Source: Candidatus Yonathbacteria bacterium
GTDB taxonomy: Bacteria > Patescibacteriota > Minisyncoccia > Phycocordibacterales > UBA1550
DNA: 44,183 bases
Reading direction: 5' to 3'
Assembly (NCBI GenBank): GCA_016201355.1
Contig: JACQCY010000011.1
Coordinates: 1-44,183 of the forward strand
The position numbers were made by a program, and so were the translations under genes. Numbering within the stretch: position 1 is the stretch's first letter; each line of letters begins with the position of its first letter. This document shows, piece by piece, positions 31,108-40,292 of the stretch. The notes beneath the pieces were generated by a model. The model saw only the letters and a program-made list of their open reading frames with translations. It did not search any database and had not been told where the DNA came from.

Positions 31108-34100
31108 ATGGAGAATGAGGGGAAAAAACTTTCAAGTATTGCGCAAAGGGAAGAGGAAATCCTCTCTTTTTGGCGTGAGAAAAAAATCTTTGAGAAGACT
31201 CTTGAGCAAACGGAACATGGAGAAGCTTTTTCTTTTTATGATGGACCACCGTTTGCGACCGGAGTCCCTCACTATGGGCATATTGTTACGAGCGCTATAA
31301 AAGACGCGATTCCTCGCTATCAAACAATGTGCGGACGCCATGTTCGTCGTGTGTGGGGGTGGGACTGTCACGGGCTTCCTATCGAGAATCTCATAGAGGG
31401 AGAGCTGGGACTTCCACACAAAAAAGATATTGAGGAGTACGGTATTGGGAAATTTAATGAAGCGGCGCGCGCTTCGGTACTGCGCTACGATTCGTTATGG
31501 AAAGAAATGATTCCGCGTATTGGACGATGGATCGATATGGAGCATTCCTACAAGACGATGGACGCTTCTTATACCGAGTCGGTGTGGTGGGCTTTCAAAA
31601 CTCTGTATGAAAAAGGACTCATCTATCAAGGGTTCAAAGCAATGCAAATTTGCCCGCGCTGTGAGACGACACTCTCAAATAATGAAGTTGCGGACGGGTA
31701 CAAAGATATTACGGATATTTCGGTGACGGTGAAGTTTGAACTCGAAGAATCGAACACCAAAAACCTAACACCTAAAACCTATGTTTTGGCATGGACGACA
31801 ACACCGTGGACACTTCCGGGAAATGTGGCATTAGCGGTGAATTCGGATGAGGAATACATAAAGGTTTCAATAGGAACTGAAAAATATATTTTAGCGAAAG
31901 AACGCGCAGAGAAAATACTTGCAGGGAAAGAATATGAAATTATCTCACGGGTAAAAGGAAAGGATCTTGTTGGTAAGAAATACAAACCAATCTTTGATTA
32001 TTATTCAAAAGACGAATCTCTTGCCAACCATAAAAATGGTTGGAAAATATATGGCGCGGATTTTGTGACAATGGACAGCGGTACGGGGGTGGTACATATT
32101 GCGCCTGCTTTTGGCGAGGACGATATGGCTCTCGGCAAGAAAGAAAATTTGCCATTCATTCAACATATTTCAATGGATGGCATAATGAAAAAAGAGGTGC
32201 GTGATTTCGCCGGTGTTTCTGCAAAACCAAAAACAAAAGAGAAAGACGGACACCAATCGACAGATATTTTAATCATTAAACATCTTGCGGGGGTAGGCGC
32301 GCTCTTTTCAAAAGAAAAAATAATCCACGCATACCCTCATTGTTGGCGATGCGATACCCCACTCCTCAATTACGCCACGGAGTCGTGGTTTGTGAAAGTT
32401 ACCGATCTTAAGGGAAGACTTGTTGAGGAAAACGCAAAGACAAAGTGGGTCCCTGAAAATTTGCGCGACGGTCGTTTTGGTCAGTGGCTCCTAGGCGCGC
32501 GCGATTGGGCAATTTCTCGCTCACGGTTCTGGGGCGCGCCACTGCCGGTATGGAATTGTGATTCTTGTGAAAAGAGAAGCGTCTTTGGTTCGCGAGCAGA
32601 ATTAGCTCAGGCTACCAGAAAATCAGGAAATAAATATTTTGTAATGCGTCATGGAGAAGCTGAAAGCAATAGGGAGCGCATTGTCAGTTCAACTATTGCC
32701 ACGGGCAACAGTCACGGACTTACCGAGAAGGGAAGAAAAGAGGTAAAAGAGGCTAGTCAACGACTCGATCGAGAATCGATACAAATCATCATCTCCTCGC
32801 CTTTTCTTCGTGCAAGACAGACGGCAGAAAGTGTTGCAGATACGCTCGGGCTTAATTCAAAAGAAATAATCATCGACGAACGGCTCAAGGAGATAGACAC
32901 GGGTGTTTTTGACGGTAAATCCATTGATGATTATCGTGGATATTTTGCCTCAATGCGCGAGAAATTTATCAAGCGTCCTGAGAAGGGAGAAAATCTTCTC
33001 GATGTAAAGCGTCGTGTTATGGAGCTTATGGACGAGCTCGAAGAAAAATATCAAGGTAAAAATATTTTACTCGTAACTCATGAATATCCTCTCTGGATGA
33101 TTACCTCAGGAGTAGAAGGAGCGGATGTTGATCGAGCACTCGGAATAAAAGAGGGGAATGATGATTTTATAAAAACGGGAGAAATAAAAGAGATACCTTT
33201 TACCTTATTCCCCCACAATGCTGAATATGAATTTGATATGCATCGTCCCTATATTGATAATGTTCCTGTTGTGTGTTCGTGCGGGGGGAAAATGCTCCGT
33301 GTACCCTATGTCTTTGACTGTTGGTTTGAATCCGGTTCTATGCCGTATGCGCAATTTCATTATCCATTTGAGAACAAGGAATTGTTTGAAAAAAATTTCC
33401 CTGCGAATTTTATTGCCGAGGGAATCGATCAGACGCGCGGATGGTTCTATAATATGCTCAATCTCTCGGTGGGACTTTTTGGAAAAGCTCCCTTTAAAAA
33501 TGTACTCGTGAATGGTCTTGTCCTTGCCGAGGATGGACAGAAGATGTCAAAGCGTCTTAAAAATTATCCAGATCCGCTTGATATTATCAACAGATATGGC
33601 GCAGATGCGATGCGGTATTATCTATTGTCGTCACCGCTCGTTCATGCGGAGGATTTTGCTTTTTCTGAGAAAGGAGTGGATGAGGTGGTAAAGAAAGTGC
33701 TTATGCGTCTTCTCAATGTCCTCTCGTTTTACGAGCTTCATAAGTCAAAGAAGGGTGAATCAAAAAATACCAAAGAAAATATTTTAGATCAATGGATATT
33801 ATCTCGCCTCGCAGAACTTGGCAATGAGATGACGCTCTCCTTGGATAAATATGAACTCGAACGTGCGATAAAACCAATTGGGCTTTTCGTTGACGACCTC
33901 TCCACCTGGTACCTTCGCCGTTCACGGGATCGATTTAAGTCAGACGATGAAGAGGAGCGCACGCAAGCGATAGAAACAACACGAGAAGTATTTTTTGAGT
34001 TTTCAAAATTGATAGCTCCCATAATGCCATTTATGGCGGATCATATTTATTTAAAAATGGAAGGAGAAAAAGAGAGCGTGCATTTGGAAGAATGGCCTGT

Positions 34101-34602
34101 TTTTAGTGAGCCAAACCAAGATGCTCTCGCGTGGATGAAACAAATAAGACAAATTGTTTCCCTAGCTCTTGAGGCTCGCGCAAAAGCTGAGATAAAAGTG
34201 CGCCAACCGCTACACGAGTTAAAAGTTAAAAGTGGAAAGTTGAAAGTGGGATACGCGGAACTTATTAAAGACGAGGTAAATGTAAAAGAAGTCGTATTTG
34301 ACGATGCAATGTCCGAAGAAGTGGAGCTTGATACTATTATTACCCCGGAGCTCAAACAAGAGGGGCAATTTCGCGAGCTTGCGCGCGCGGTGCAAGAGCT
34401 TCGCAAGACAAAAGGACTTACGCCATCGGATATGGCGACACTTGAGATTGGGGCGGACGAAGAGGGACGCGCTCTCGTTGATGCATTTAGCGACGAACTC
34501 AAAAAAACATCACTTCTAAATGAAATTGTGTTTAAAGAGGTGCAAGGCGAGTCAGTGGATGCAAATGGCATTTTGTTTACGATAGCGTTAAGTAGAAAAT
34601 AG
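31108..34602 (+). CDS. ileS: Isoleucine-tRNA ligase with nested histidine-phosphatase domain
   Basis: 1164 residues. Class I HIGH variant HYGH at 55-58, CP1 editing domain about 190-400, and KMSKR at 812-816. Between ISRSRFWGAPLPVWNCDSC...VFGSRAELAQAT (up to about 507) and DMHRPYIDNVPVVCSCGGKM (from 710), where normal IleRS has a few residues, lies a complete histidine-phosphatase domain: VMRHGEAESN (RHG 514-516), SSPFLRARQTAE (563-574), EIDTGVFDG and LLVTHE (second His 658). The anticodon-binding domain follows. Two short repeat-word insertions occur: TKNLTPKTY (about 218) and ELKVKSGKLKVG near the C-terminal part. The stop TAG is supplied by the repeat word AGTAGAAAATAG. Charges tRNA-Ile; phosphatase role unknown. 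Confidence 0.93.
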   Translation: MENEGKKLSSIAQREEEILSFWREKKIFEKTLEQTEHGEAFSFYDGPPFATGVPHYGHIVTSAIKDAIPRYQTMCGRHVRRVWGWDCHGLPIENLIEGELGLPHKKDIEEYGIGKFNEAARASVLRYDSLWKEMIPRIGRWIDMEHSYKTMDASYTESVWWAFKTLYEKGLIYQGFKAMQICPRCETTLSNNEVADGYKDITDISVTVKFELEESNTKNLTPKTYVLAWTTTPWTLPGNVALAVNSDEEYIKVSIGTEKYILAKERAEKILAGKEYEIISRVKGKDLVGKKYKPIFDYYSKDESLANHKNGWKIYGADFVTMDSGTGVVHIAPAFGEDDMALGKKENLPFIQHISMDGIMKKEVRDFAGVSAKPKTKEKDGHQSTDILIIKHLAGVGALFSKEKIIHAYPHCWRCDTPLLNYATESWFVKVTDLKGRLVEENAKTKWVPENLRDGRFGQWLLGARDWAISRSRFWGAPLPVWNCDSCEKRSVFGSRAELAQATRKSGNKYFVMRHGEAESNRERIVSSTIATGNSHGLTEKGRKEVKEASQRLDRESIQIIISSPFLRARQTAESVADTLGLNSKEIIIDERLKEIDTGVFDGKSIDDYRGYFASMREKFIKRPEKGENLLDVKRRVMELMDELEEKYQGKNILLVTHEYPLWMITSGVEGADVDRALGIKEGNDDFIKTGEIKEIPFTLFPHNAEYEFDMHRPYIDNVPVVCSCGGKMLRVPYVFDCWFESGSMPYAQFHYPFENKELFEKNFPANFIAEGIDQTRGWFYNMLNLSVGLFGKAPFKNVLVNGLVLAEDGQKMSKRLKNYPDPLDIINRYGADAMRYYLLSSPLVHAEDFAFSEKGVDEVVKKVLMRLLNVLSFYELHKSKKGESKNTKENILDQWILSRLAELGNEMTLSLDKYELERAIKPIGLFVDDLSTWYLRRSRDRFKSDDEEERTQAIETTREVFFEFSKLIAPIMPFMADHIYLKMEGEKESVHLEEWPVFSEPNQDALAWMKQIRQIVSLALEARAKAEIKVRQPLHELKVKSGKLKVGYAELIKDEVNVKEVVFDDAMSEEVELDTIITPELKQEGQFRELARAVQELRKTKGLTPSDMATLEIGADEEGRALVDAFSDELKKTSLLNEIVFKEVQGESVDANGILFTIALSRK

Positions 34603-34690
34603 TAAATAGTAAGTAGAAAATAGAATAAATTCAAAAATTCTATTTCTCATTCCCTCTTCTACTTACTACTTTCTATTTACTATTTTCTGC
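34598..34690. repeat. Family B palindromic element, copy 4 (inverted)
   Basis: AAATAGTAAGTAGAAAATAG left arm, CTACTTACTACTTTCTATTT right arm, centre AAATTCAAAAATTCTATTTC, the reverse complement of the 18.6 kb copy. The left arm begins within the last ileS codons. Confidence 0.78.
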
Positions 34691-34701
34691 ATATTACTAT
34701 T

Positions 34702-35289
34702 ATGTCCCACCATATTTACCACACACGAGGGATTATCTTGGGCAGTATTGCTATTGGTGAAGCGAATAGATTTTATAAAATTTTTACCGAGGAGCTCGGG
34801 CTTGTTTGGGTGTCTGCTCAGTCTGTTCGTATGGAAAAATCAAAGCTCCGTTACTCCTTACAGCACTATGTATGGGTCACACTTGATTTGGTAAAGGGGC
34901 GCGAAGTGTGGCGCATTACGAGTGCCCAAGAAGATGTAATACACACAATTCTTCGGACGGATACAAAACATTTTAAGATGTTTGCAGAGATATGCGCGCT
35001 TGTCTCGCGTATGGTTCACGGTGAAAGGCAAGAAGAAGGGCTTTTTAAAGATCTTTTTGAATTGGCAAATTTTCTCGAACAGAAGGAAATCCCTGATGAT
35101 CTCGTACAATCTTTCCAAGTTTTTGCCTCCGCGCGGGTGTTGGCATGGTTGGGGTATTTTGATGATTCTCTTAATGAGCAATTCACCAAGACGGATAAAT
35201 GGTCTATTGATATGCTCAAAATTTTTGAAAAGGAGAGAGAGGCAGTCTCTCTTAAAATCGATGAAGCGCTCCACGCTTCGCATTTATAG
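34702..35289 (+). CDS. recO: DNA repair protein RecO
   Basis: 195 residues (family about 240). The N-terminal OB fold is clear: YHTRGIILGSIAIGEANRFY with IFTEELGLVWVSAQSVRMEK and SKLRYSLQHYVWVTLDLVKGREVWRITSA. A helical C-terminal part (FKMFAEICALVSRMVHGERQEEGLFKDLFELANFLE) follows, but the zinc-binding Cys cluster of many RecO proteins is absent. RecO loads RecA with RecR and anneals ssDNA. Starts shortly after a palindrome, no SD. Confidence 0.85.
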   Translation: MSHHIYHTRGIILGSIAIGEANRFYKIFTEELGLVWVSAQSVRMEKSKLRYSLQHYVWVTLDLVKGREVWRITSAQEDVIHTILRTDTKHFKMFAEICALVSRMVHGERQEEGLFKDLFELANFLEQKEIPDDLVQSFQVFASARVLAWLGYFDDSLNEQFTKTDKWSIDMLKIFEKEREAVSLKIDEALHASHL

Positions 35290-35336
35290 TGTTGAGATGG
35301 GTTCTCATATTTTCGATATTCAATAGTTTTTCTCCA

Positions 35337-35345
35337 TGGTATACT
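35337..35345 (+). promoter_or_regulatory. Extended -10 for leaderless surface-protein gene
   Basis: TGGTATACT, six bases (AAAATA) before ATG at 35352. Confidence 0.6.
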
Positions 35346-35351
35346 AAAATA

Positions 35352-37280
35352 ATGACAGACGACACGAAGAACAAAATTGAACAACTTGAAAAAGAGCTCT
35401 ATTCAAAAGATTTTCAGCCTCATCGAGTCGATGATGGGATTCTCCACAAAGAGCTATCAAAGGTAACTCCTGTGTGGGAAGACAAACAGAGTGAGGCGAC
35501 ACGGTTTGCAAAAGACCTTGCTGATGAAAAAATGCGCAAGATAAAATTTCAAAAAATAGTGAAGAAGTTTGTATCAATCTCGATAGGTTTTTTCGCTCTG
35601 GCGGCGGTGGTTTCTGGTTTTTTGTGGTTAAGGGGAGGGAATACTGTCTCTGGAGATAATATTATTATCGATACTTCTTTGCCCGTTGCGGTCGCGGGAG
35701 GGGAGCCGTTCAAAACTACATTTACTGTCTCAAACAATAATAAAGTACCTATCGAAGAAGCAACGCTCTTTATCGAGTATCCGGCAGGTTTTTATTCTCC
35801 CGCAACCAAAGAAGATCTTTTGCGAACCACGAAAACTCTCGGGACAATCAACCCCGGGCAAATGATTGCTGAGAATATAGATACTTTTGTGTACGGAGAG
35901 GAAAACACGAAAAAGGAAGTTAACCTTACTCTTGAATATCGTATCACGGGGTCAAATGCCACGCTCAGAAAATTCACAACATACAGCGTTAAGATTTTAT
36001 CATCCCCAGTAAAGGTGAGCCTCAATATGCTCAAAGAGGCAAGTTCAGGACAAGAAGTAGAGATGACTCTGGGAATTGATTCAAATAGCCAGACTTCCCT
36101 GAGAAGGCTTCTTCTTGAGGCGTCTTATCCTTCCGGGTTTATATTCAAAAGTGCAGAACCGGCGCCTTCGTCGGGGAATAATTTTTGGGATATTGATACT
36201 CTTGAAACGCAAGAAAAGAGGGTGTTCAAGATCAAGGGTGTTATGAGCGGACAAGAAGGGGAAGAGAAGATTGTTAAGATTTCAATAGGAACCAAAAGCG
36301 CGAACGATGGACGGTCGATAGGAGTTGTATACAATACCGTTGATGAGACTCTGGTCATCAAGCGGCCATTTCTCGGGCTTGATTTGACTATCGACGGGGA
36401 CAGTTCTCCCGAACATTCAGTACCGTATGGAAAGGGTGTCCGCGTGGATATTGCATGGCAAAACAACAATCCTACAAAGATTACCGATGCGGTCATTGAA
36501 GTAAAAATTAAAGGTATGGCGCTTAATCGATATTCAATTGCTCCTTCGATGGGAGGGTTTTATCGCTCATCTGATGATACGATTATTTGGGAAAAGATGG
36601 GGAATCCCGAGCTTGCCGTCATCGAGCCGGGTGGACGCGGGCGTATGAATTTTAATTTCTCTCCAAAACTCTTTGGTGTTGATACGGGGAGCATTATCAA
36701 GAATCAAGAGATTGTCATCGAAGTAGGCGCGCGCGCGCGACGTACTTCGGATGCCAATGTTTCTGAAAATGTAACGACCTTTATGATGCGCAAGGTGAGG
36801 GTTGAGACGAATGTTTACCTCTCTGTGCGCGGATTGTATTTTTCGGGACCGTTTAGTAATTCTGGTCCGCTTCCTCCGCGCGTAGATCAAGAGACGACCT
36901 ACACGATTGTGTGGACGGTAAGAAATACTTCAAATGATATTTCCAATATCTTTGTGAAGACGACCCTTCCCCTCTATGTGAAGTGGCTGGGGAAGATATC
37001 GCCTGAAGATGAAGATATTTCATACAATGAGAACGAGTCTTCGGTGATGTGGAGCGCGGGGCGGATTCCTTCCGGGGGGACGCGCGAAGCGGCATTCCAG
37101 ATTTCTTTTCTTCCGAGCTTAAGTCAGCTTGGGCAGACCCCGCTCCTTACGGGAGAGTATTCTCTCACGGTTTTTGACGATTTTACCAAGACTGAAGTTT
37201 CAGACCGTAAGCCGTCTGTTAAGATTGCGCTTCCTTCCGACCCGCAATTTAGCGAGAATCAGGGCGTTGTGGTACAATAG
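35352..37280 (+). CDS. Large membrane-anchored extracellular protein with Ig-like repeats
   Basis: 642 residues from the promoter-supported ATG. An N-terminal cytoplasmic stretch (about 1-65, charged), one membrane helix (SIGFFALAAVVSGFLWL, about 70-88), then a long beta-rich exterior. At least three repeat-like units resemble DUF11/CARDB conserved beta-sandwich domains: PFKTTFTVSNNNKVPIEEAT, YGKGVRVDIAWQNNNPTKI and TYTIVWTVRNTSNDISNIFV, each with a polar loop followed by a Pro-rich strand. No LPXTG or catalytic motif. Probably a cell-surface structural or adhesion protein; no specific function is visible. Confidence 0.72.
   Translation: MTDDTKNKIEQLEKELYSKDFQPHRVDDGILHKELSKVTPVWEDKQSEATRFAKDLADEKMRKIKFQKIVKKFVSISIGFFALAAVVSGFLWLRGGNTVSGDNIIIDTSLPVAVAGGEPFKTTFTVSNNNKVPIEEATLFIEYPAGFYSPATKEDLLRTTKTLGTINPGQMIAENIDTFVYGEENTKKEVNLTLEYRITGSNATLRKFTTYSVKILSSPVKVSLNMLKEASSGQEVEMTLGIDSNSQTSLRRLLLEASYPSGFIFKSAEPAPSSGNNFWDIDTLETQEKRVFKIKGVMSGQEGEEKIVKISIGTKSANDGRSIGVVYNTVDETLVIKRPFLGLDLTIDGDSSPEHSVPYGKGVRVDIAWQNNNPTKITDAVIEVKIKGMALNRYSIAPSMGGFYRSSDDTIIWEKMGNPELAVIEPGGRGRMNFNFSPKLFGVDTGSIIKNQEIVIEVGARARRTSDANVSENVTTFMMRKVRVETNVYLSVRGLYFSGPFSNSGPLPPRVDQETTYTIVWTVRNTSNDISNIFVKTTLPLYVKWLGKISPEDEDISYNENESSVMWSAGRIPSGGTREAAFQISFLPSLSQLGQTPLLTGEYSLTVFDDFTKTEVSDRKPSVKIALPSDPQFSENQGVVVQ
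37270..37278 (+). promoter_or_regulatory. Extended -10 upstream of glyS
   Basis: TGGTACAAT overlapping the last codons of the surface protein; leader of about 50 bases made of TAATGACTAATGACT words. Confidence 0.45.
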
Positions 37281-37282
37281 GA

Positions 37283-37345
37283 GGAAGTTTATAATTGATA
37301 GCCCATAGTTTATAGTGAATTCACTAATGACTAATGACTAATGAC
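37283..37345. repeat. Tandem ACTAATG words at glyS start
   Basis: CACTAATGACTAATGACTAA with three consecutive ATGACTA units; an upstream TATAATTGATAGCCCATAGT part is weakly palindromic. The annotated glyS ATG lies inside the repeat. Confidence 0.55.
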
Positions 37346-38728
37346 TACCCAAAAGATATGATGGAAAAACTCGTGTCGCTCTGCAAGCGACGCGGTTTTA
37401 TTTATCAAGGGTCCGAGATCTATGGCGGACTCGCGGGAACCTATGATTACGGACCTCTGGGAGTTGCGCTCAAAAAGAATATTGAAAATTTGTGGTGGAG
37501 GTATTTTGTCGATTCCCGCGACGATATGTATGGCATTGATTCTGCTATTTTAATGAACCCAAAAGTATGGGAAGCGAGCGGGCATGTAGGGGGATTTAAT
37601 GATCCTCTTGTCTCGGATATAAAGACAAAGAAACGCTATCGCGCGGATCATTTGCTTGAGGAAGTTGGCGTCAACCCTAGAGGAATGTCCCTTGAGCAAA
37701 TGGGGGCAGCGATTCAAGAGAAGGGGATTAAAAGTCCCGATGGCAATCCGCTTACCACGCCTCAGCAATTTAATATGATGTTTAAGACCTCTGTCGGTTC
37801 GGTGGATGGCTCTGATACGATCGTCTATATGCGTCCCGAGACTGCGCAAGGTATGTTTGTGAATTTTAAGAATATTATGGACTCGTATCACCCGAAGCTT
37901 CCTTTCGGGATAGCGCAAATCGGTCGCAATTTTCGCAATGAGATTGCGCCCCGCGATTTCATCTTTCGTGTGCGTGAACTTGAAATTATGGAGTTTGAGT
38001 ATTTTATTGAAGAAAAGATGTGGGCAGAACAATTTACTTATTGGCAAGGACAGATGATGGGGTGGTTTAAACTTCTCGGTTTTGGAGAGGATGATATAAA
38101 GCAGATAGAAATTTCAGACGGGGAGCGCGCGCATTACAGCAAACGCACTATTGATTTTCATTTTAAATACGCGCAGAAATTTGATGAGATCGGGGGACTT
38201 GCATATCGTACTGATTTTGATCTTAAAAATCATATAGAGCATAGCGGTATTGATTTACGGTACCACGATCCTGTCACGAATGAAAAATTTGTTCCCCATA
38301 CTCTTGAGCCGACTTTTGGTGTAGGGCGTCATCTGCTTGCGGTTCTTACAAAGGCGTACACGGAAGACGATTTTGGGGGAGAGAAGCGTATCCTTCTAAA
38401 ACTTCCGCCAGCTCTTGCCCCTATCAAAGCTGCCGTATCACCACTTCTAAAAAATAAACCGGAGATTGTGGCTAAAGCGCGCAAAGTGTACGAGATGCTC
38501 AAAAAAGATATTCCGCAGATTTCGTGGGATGATAATGGAAATGTGGGCAAGCGCTACCGCCGTCAAGATGAAATCGGCACGCCTTTTTGTATTGTCATTG
38601 ACTTTGATACCCTCGGAGAGAATCCGGAAAATAAAGATACGGTGACCATCCGTCATCGTGACACTGGCGAGCAAGAGCGTTTACCGATTTCTGAATTGAC
38701 CAATTACATAAAGAGTGCTATTCTGTAA
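37334..38728 (+). CDS. glyS: Glycine-tRNA ligase, dimeric class II type
   Basis: 464 residues, the eukaryote/archaea-like single-chain GlyRS rather than the alpha2beta2 GlyQ/GlyS. MEKLVSLCKRRGFIYQGSEIYGGLAGTYDYGPLG, motif 2 FRNEIAPRDFIFRVRELEIMEFEYF, motif 3 GVGRHLLAVL, and anticodon-binding domain VKAAVSPLLKNKPEIVAKARKVYEMLKK. Start uncertain: MTNDYPKDM comes from the ATGACTA repeat, and MMEKLVSL at 37358 is an alternative. Charges tRNA-Gly. Confidence 0.95.
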   Translation: MTNDYPKDMMEKLVSLCKRRGFIYQGSEIYGGLAGTYDYGPLGVALKKNIENLWWRYFVDSRDDMYGIDSAILMNPKVWEASGHVGGFNDPLVSDIKTKKRYRADHLLEEVGVNPRGMSLEQMGAAIQEKGIKSPDGNPLTTPQQFNMMFKTSVGSVDGSDTIVYMRPETAQGMFVNFKNIMDSYHPKLPFGIAQIGRNFRNEIAPRDFIFRVRELEIMEFEYFIEEKMWAEQFTYWQGQMMGWFKLLGFGEDDIKQIEISDGERAHYSKRTIDFHFKYAQKFDEIGGLAYRTDFDLKNHIEHSGIDLRYHDPVTNEKFVPHTLEPTFGVGRHLLAVLTKAYTEDDFGGEKRILLKLPPALAPIKAAVSPLLKNKPEIVAKARKVYEMLKKDIPQISWDDNGNVGKRYRRQDEIGTPFCIVIDFDTLGENPENKDTVTIRHRDTGEQERLPISELTNYIKSAIL

Positions 38729-38770
38729 AAAGGAGAAGAGTAATAATTGGTTAATAAAAGAGGAGGTAGT

Positions 38771-38935
38771 GTGAAAACAATATTATTCGCTGCAGGATTT
38801 GTCGTGGCGTTTACCCTGTTTGTTTACATCTGCTGGGAAAGTAAAGATGAGATTATACGATGGTGGGTGAAGTGGGTGTACTTCATCTTTGCTGTTATTT
38901 TTGGAGCTTTGCTCTACACGCTATGGTATGGATGA
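38771..38935 (+). CDS. 54-residue membrane protein with SD
   Basis: GTG at 38771 follows AGGAGG by four bases. The frame encodes 54 residues with two hydrophobic segments (KTILFAAGFVVAFTLFVYICW and WVKWVYFIFAVIFGALLYTLW). Ends in TGA. A terminator follows directly. A second, weaker purine run (AAAAAGGAGAAG) lies 40 bases upstream. No family recognised. One of the few SD-led genes in the window. Confidence 0.65.
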   Translation: MKTILFAAGFVVAFTLFVYICWESKDEIIRWWVKWVYFIFAVIFGALLYTLWYG

Positions 38936-38945
38936 TTTTTTTAAG

Positions 38946-38976
38946 AAAGGCTCGCGCAAGTGCGAGCCTTTTGTTT
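38946..38976 (+). terminator. Terminator after small membrane protein
   Basis: AAAGGCTCGC pairs with GCGAGCCTTT, loop GCAAGT, then TTTGTTTTG. Confidence 0.88.
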
Positions 38977-38994
38977 TGTGGCTGTTAGTCTTTG

Positions 38995-39003
38995 TGATAA
39001 ACT
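38995..39003 (+). promoter_or_regulatory. Extended -10 for leaderless M16 peptidase gene
   Basis: TGATAAACT, six bases (AACGGG) before ATG at 39010. Confidence 0.6.
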
Positions 39004-39009
39004 AACGGG

Positions 39010-40281
39010 ATGAAGTTTAAGAAAAAAGTTTTATCAAACGGGCTGAGGTCGATTGTGATACCGATGGCGGACAATCCCACGGTGACCGTACTTGTGCTGG
39101 TGGAAGCGGGTTCAAAATATGAAACAAAAGAGAAAAACGGCATCTCTCATTTTCTTGAACATATGTGTTTCAAGGGGACGGTTAATCGTCCTACTTCCAA
39201 TGATATTTCAAAAGAGCTTGATGGACTCGGTTGTGAGTCTAATGCGTTTACGGGGCAGGAAGTAACGGGGTATTATGCGAAAGGGAAAGCTACTGATTTT
39301 CTCAAACTTCTTGATATTGTTTCTGACCTCTATCTCAACCCGCTTCTTAATCAAGAGGAAATTGAAAAAGAAAAAGGAGTTATTGTTGATGAGATTAATA
39401 TGTATGAGGATATTCCTATGCGCAAGGTTGGCAATGTGTGGATGGAGCTTCTCTATGGCAATCAGCCTGCAGGGTGGACAATATCCGGCGCGCGCGAAGG
39501 GGTTCGCAAGATGAAGCGAGGTGACCTTATTTCGTATCGAAAGGCGCATTATGTTGCGGAAGCGACAACCGTGGTCATTGCGGGCAATGTAAACGAGAGT
39601 TTGGTGTTTAAGGAAATCGCGAAAAGTTTTAAAAATGTTGCAGCCAGCAAAAAAAGAGGGAAGAAGAAAACGCGTACCGCGCAAACAGCTCCTCGTGTTT
39701 TAATTCACCACAAAGATACTGATCAATCGCATTTCATTCTCGGTACGCACTCATTTCCTATCGGTGATAAAAGAAATCCCATACTCGCTGTCCTTGCGGG
39801 AGTATTGGGTAGCGGTATGTCGTCGCGTCTTTTTCGAAAGATTCGAGAGGAGATGGGGGTGGGGTATTATGTGAATGCAAGCAATTCAGCATTTACGGAT
39901 CATGGGTTTTTCGCGGTATCTGCCGGTGTTGCCAATGATCGCATAGGCGAAGTTGTAAAAGTGGTTCTTTCTGAATTTGAATTGCTTAAAAAAGAACTTG
40001 TTTCTCAGGAAGAAATCAATAAAGTAAAAGAGCATTTGATAGGGACGATGTATCTCGGTCTTGAGTCGTCGGATAGTCTTGCGGAGTTCTGTGGTATCCA
40101 GGAAATCATCCGTCACGAGGTTCGCACCCCGCAAGAAAAAGAACGCCTCATTCGCGCGGTTACCAGCGAGCAAGTGAGAAATATGGCGCGTAAAATTTTT
40201 ATAGAGAAAAAGCTCAACCTCGCCCTTATCGGACCGTTTAAGGATTTAATCAAATTCCAGAAGATTTTAAAGATAAAGTAA
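39010..40281 (+). CDS. M16 family zinc peptidase
   Basis: 423 residues, typical single-chain length. Zinc motif HFLEH at 47-51 (GISHFLEHMCFKGT), distal Glu in KEKGVIVDEINMYED, and the C-terminal half shows the inactive M16 repeat with GSGMSSRLFRKIREEMGVGYYVNASNSAFTDHGFF. Processing-peptidase-like proteins degrade or trim peptides, usually in the cytoplasm in bacteria, since no signal peptide is seen. The partner subunit that some M16 enzymes need is not next to it. Confidence 0.92.
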   Translation: MKFKKKVLSNGLRSIVIPMADNPTVTVLVLVEAGSKYETKEKNGISHFLEHMCFKGTVNRPTSNDISKELDGLGCESNAFTGQEVTGYYAKGKATDFLKLLDIVSDLYLNPLLNQEEIEKEKGVIVDEINMYEDIPMRKVGNVWMELLYGNQPAGWTISGAREGVRKMKRGDLISYRKAHYVAEATTVVIAGNVNESLVFKEIAKSFKNVAASKKRGKKKTRTAQTAPRVLIHHKDTDQSHFILGTHSFPIGDKRNPILAVLAGVLGSGMSSRLFRKIREEMGVGYYVNASNSAFTDHGFFAVSAGVANDRIGEVVKVVLSEFELLKKELVSQEEINKVKEHLIGTMYLGLESSDSLAEFCGIQEIIRHEVRTPQEKERLIRAVTSEQVRNMARKIFIEKKLNLALIGPFKDLIKFQKILKIK

Positions 40282-40292
40282 TTTAAGGTATT

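Noticed and set aside
34047..34634. 195-codon open frame on the minus strand, antisense to ileS
   Set aside because: Ser/Thr-rich shadow of a strongly supported gene; no SD, promoter or motif. Other long antisense frames (12084-12662, 19495-19944, 5834-6376) are rejected for the same reason.
37321..37345. Tandem ATGACTA units as a possible CRISPR or microsatellite array
   Set aside because: Units are seven bases with no spacers; it belongs to the general short-word repeats.
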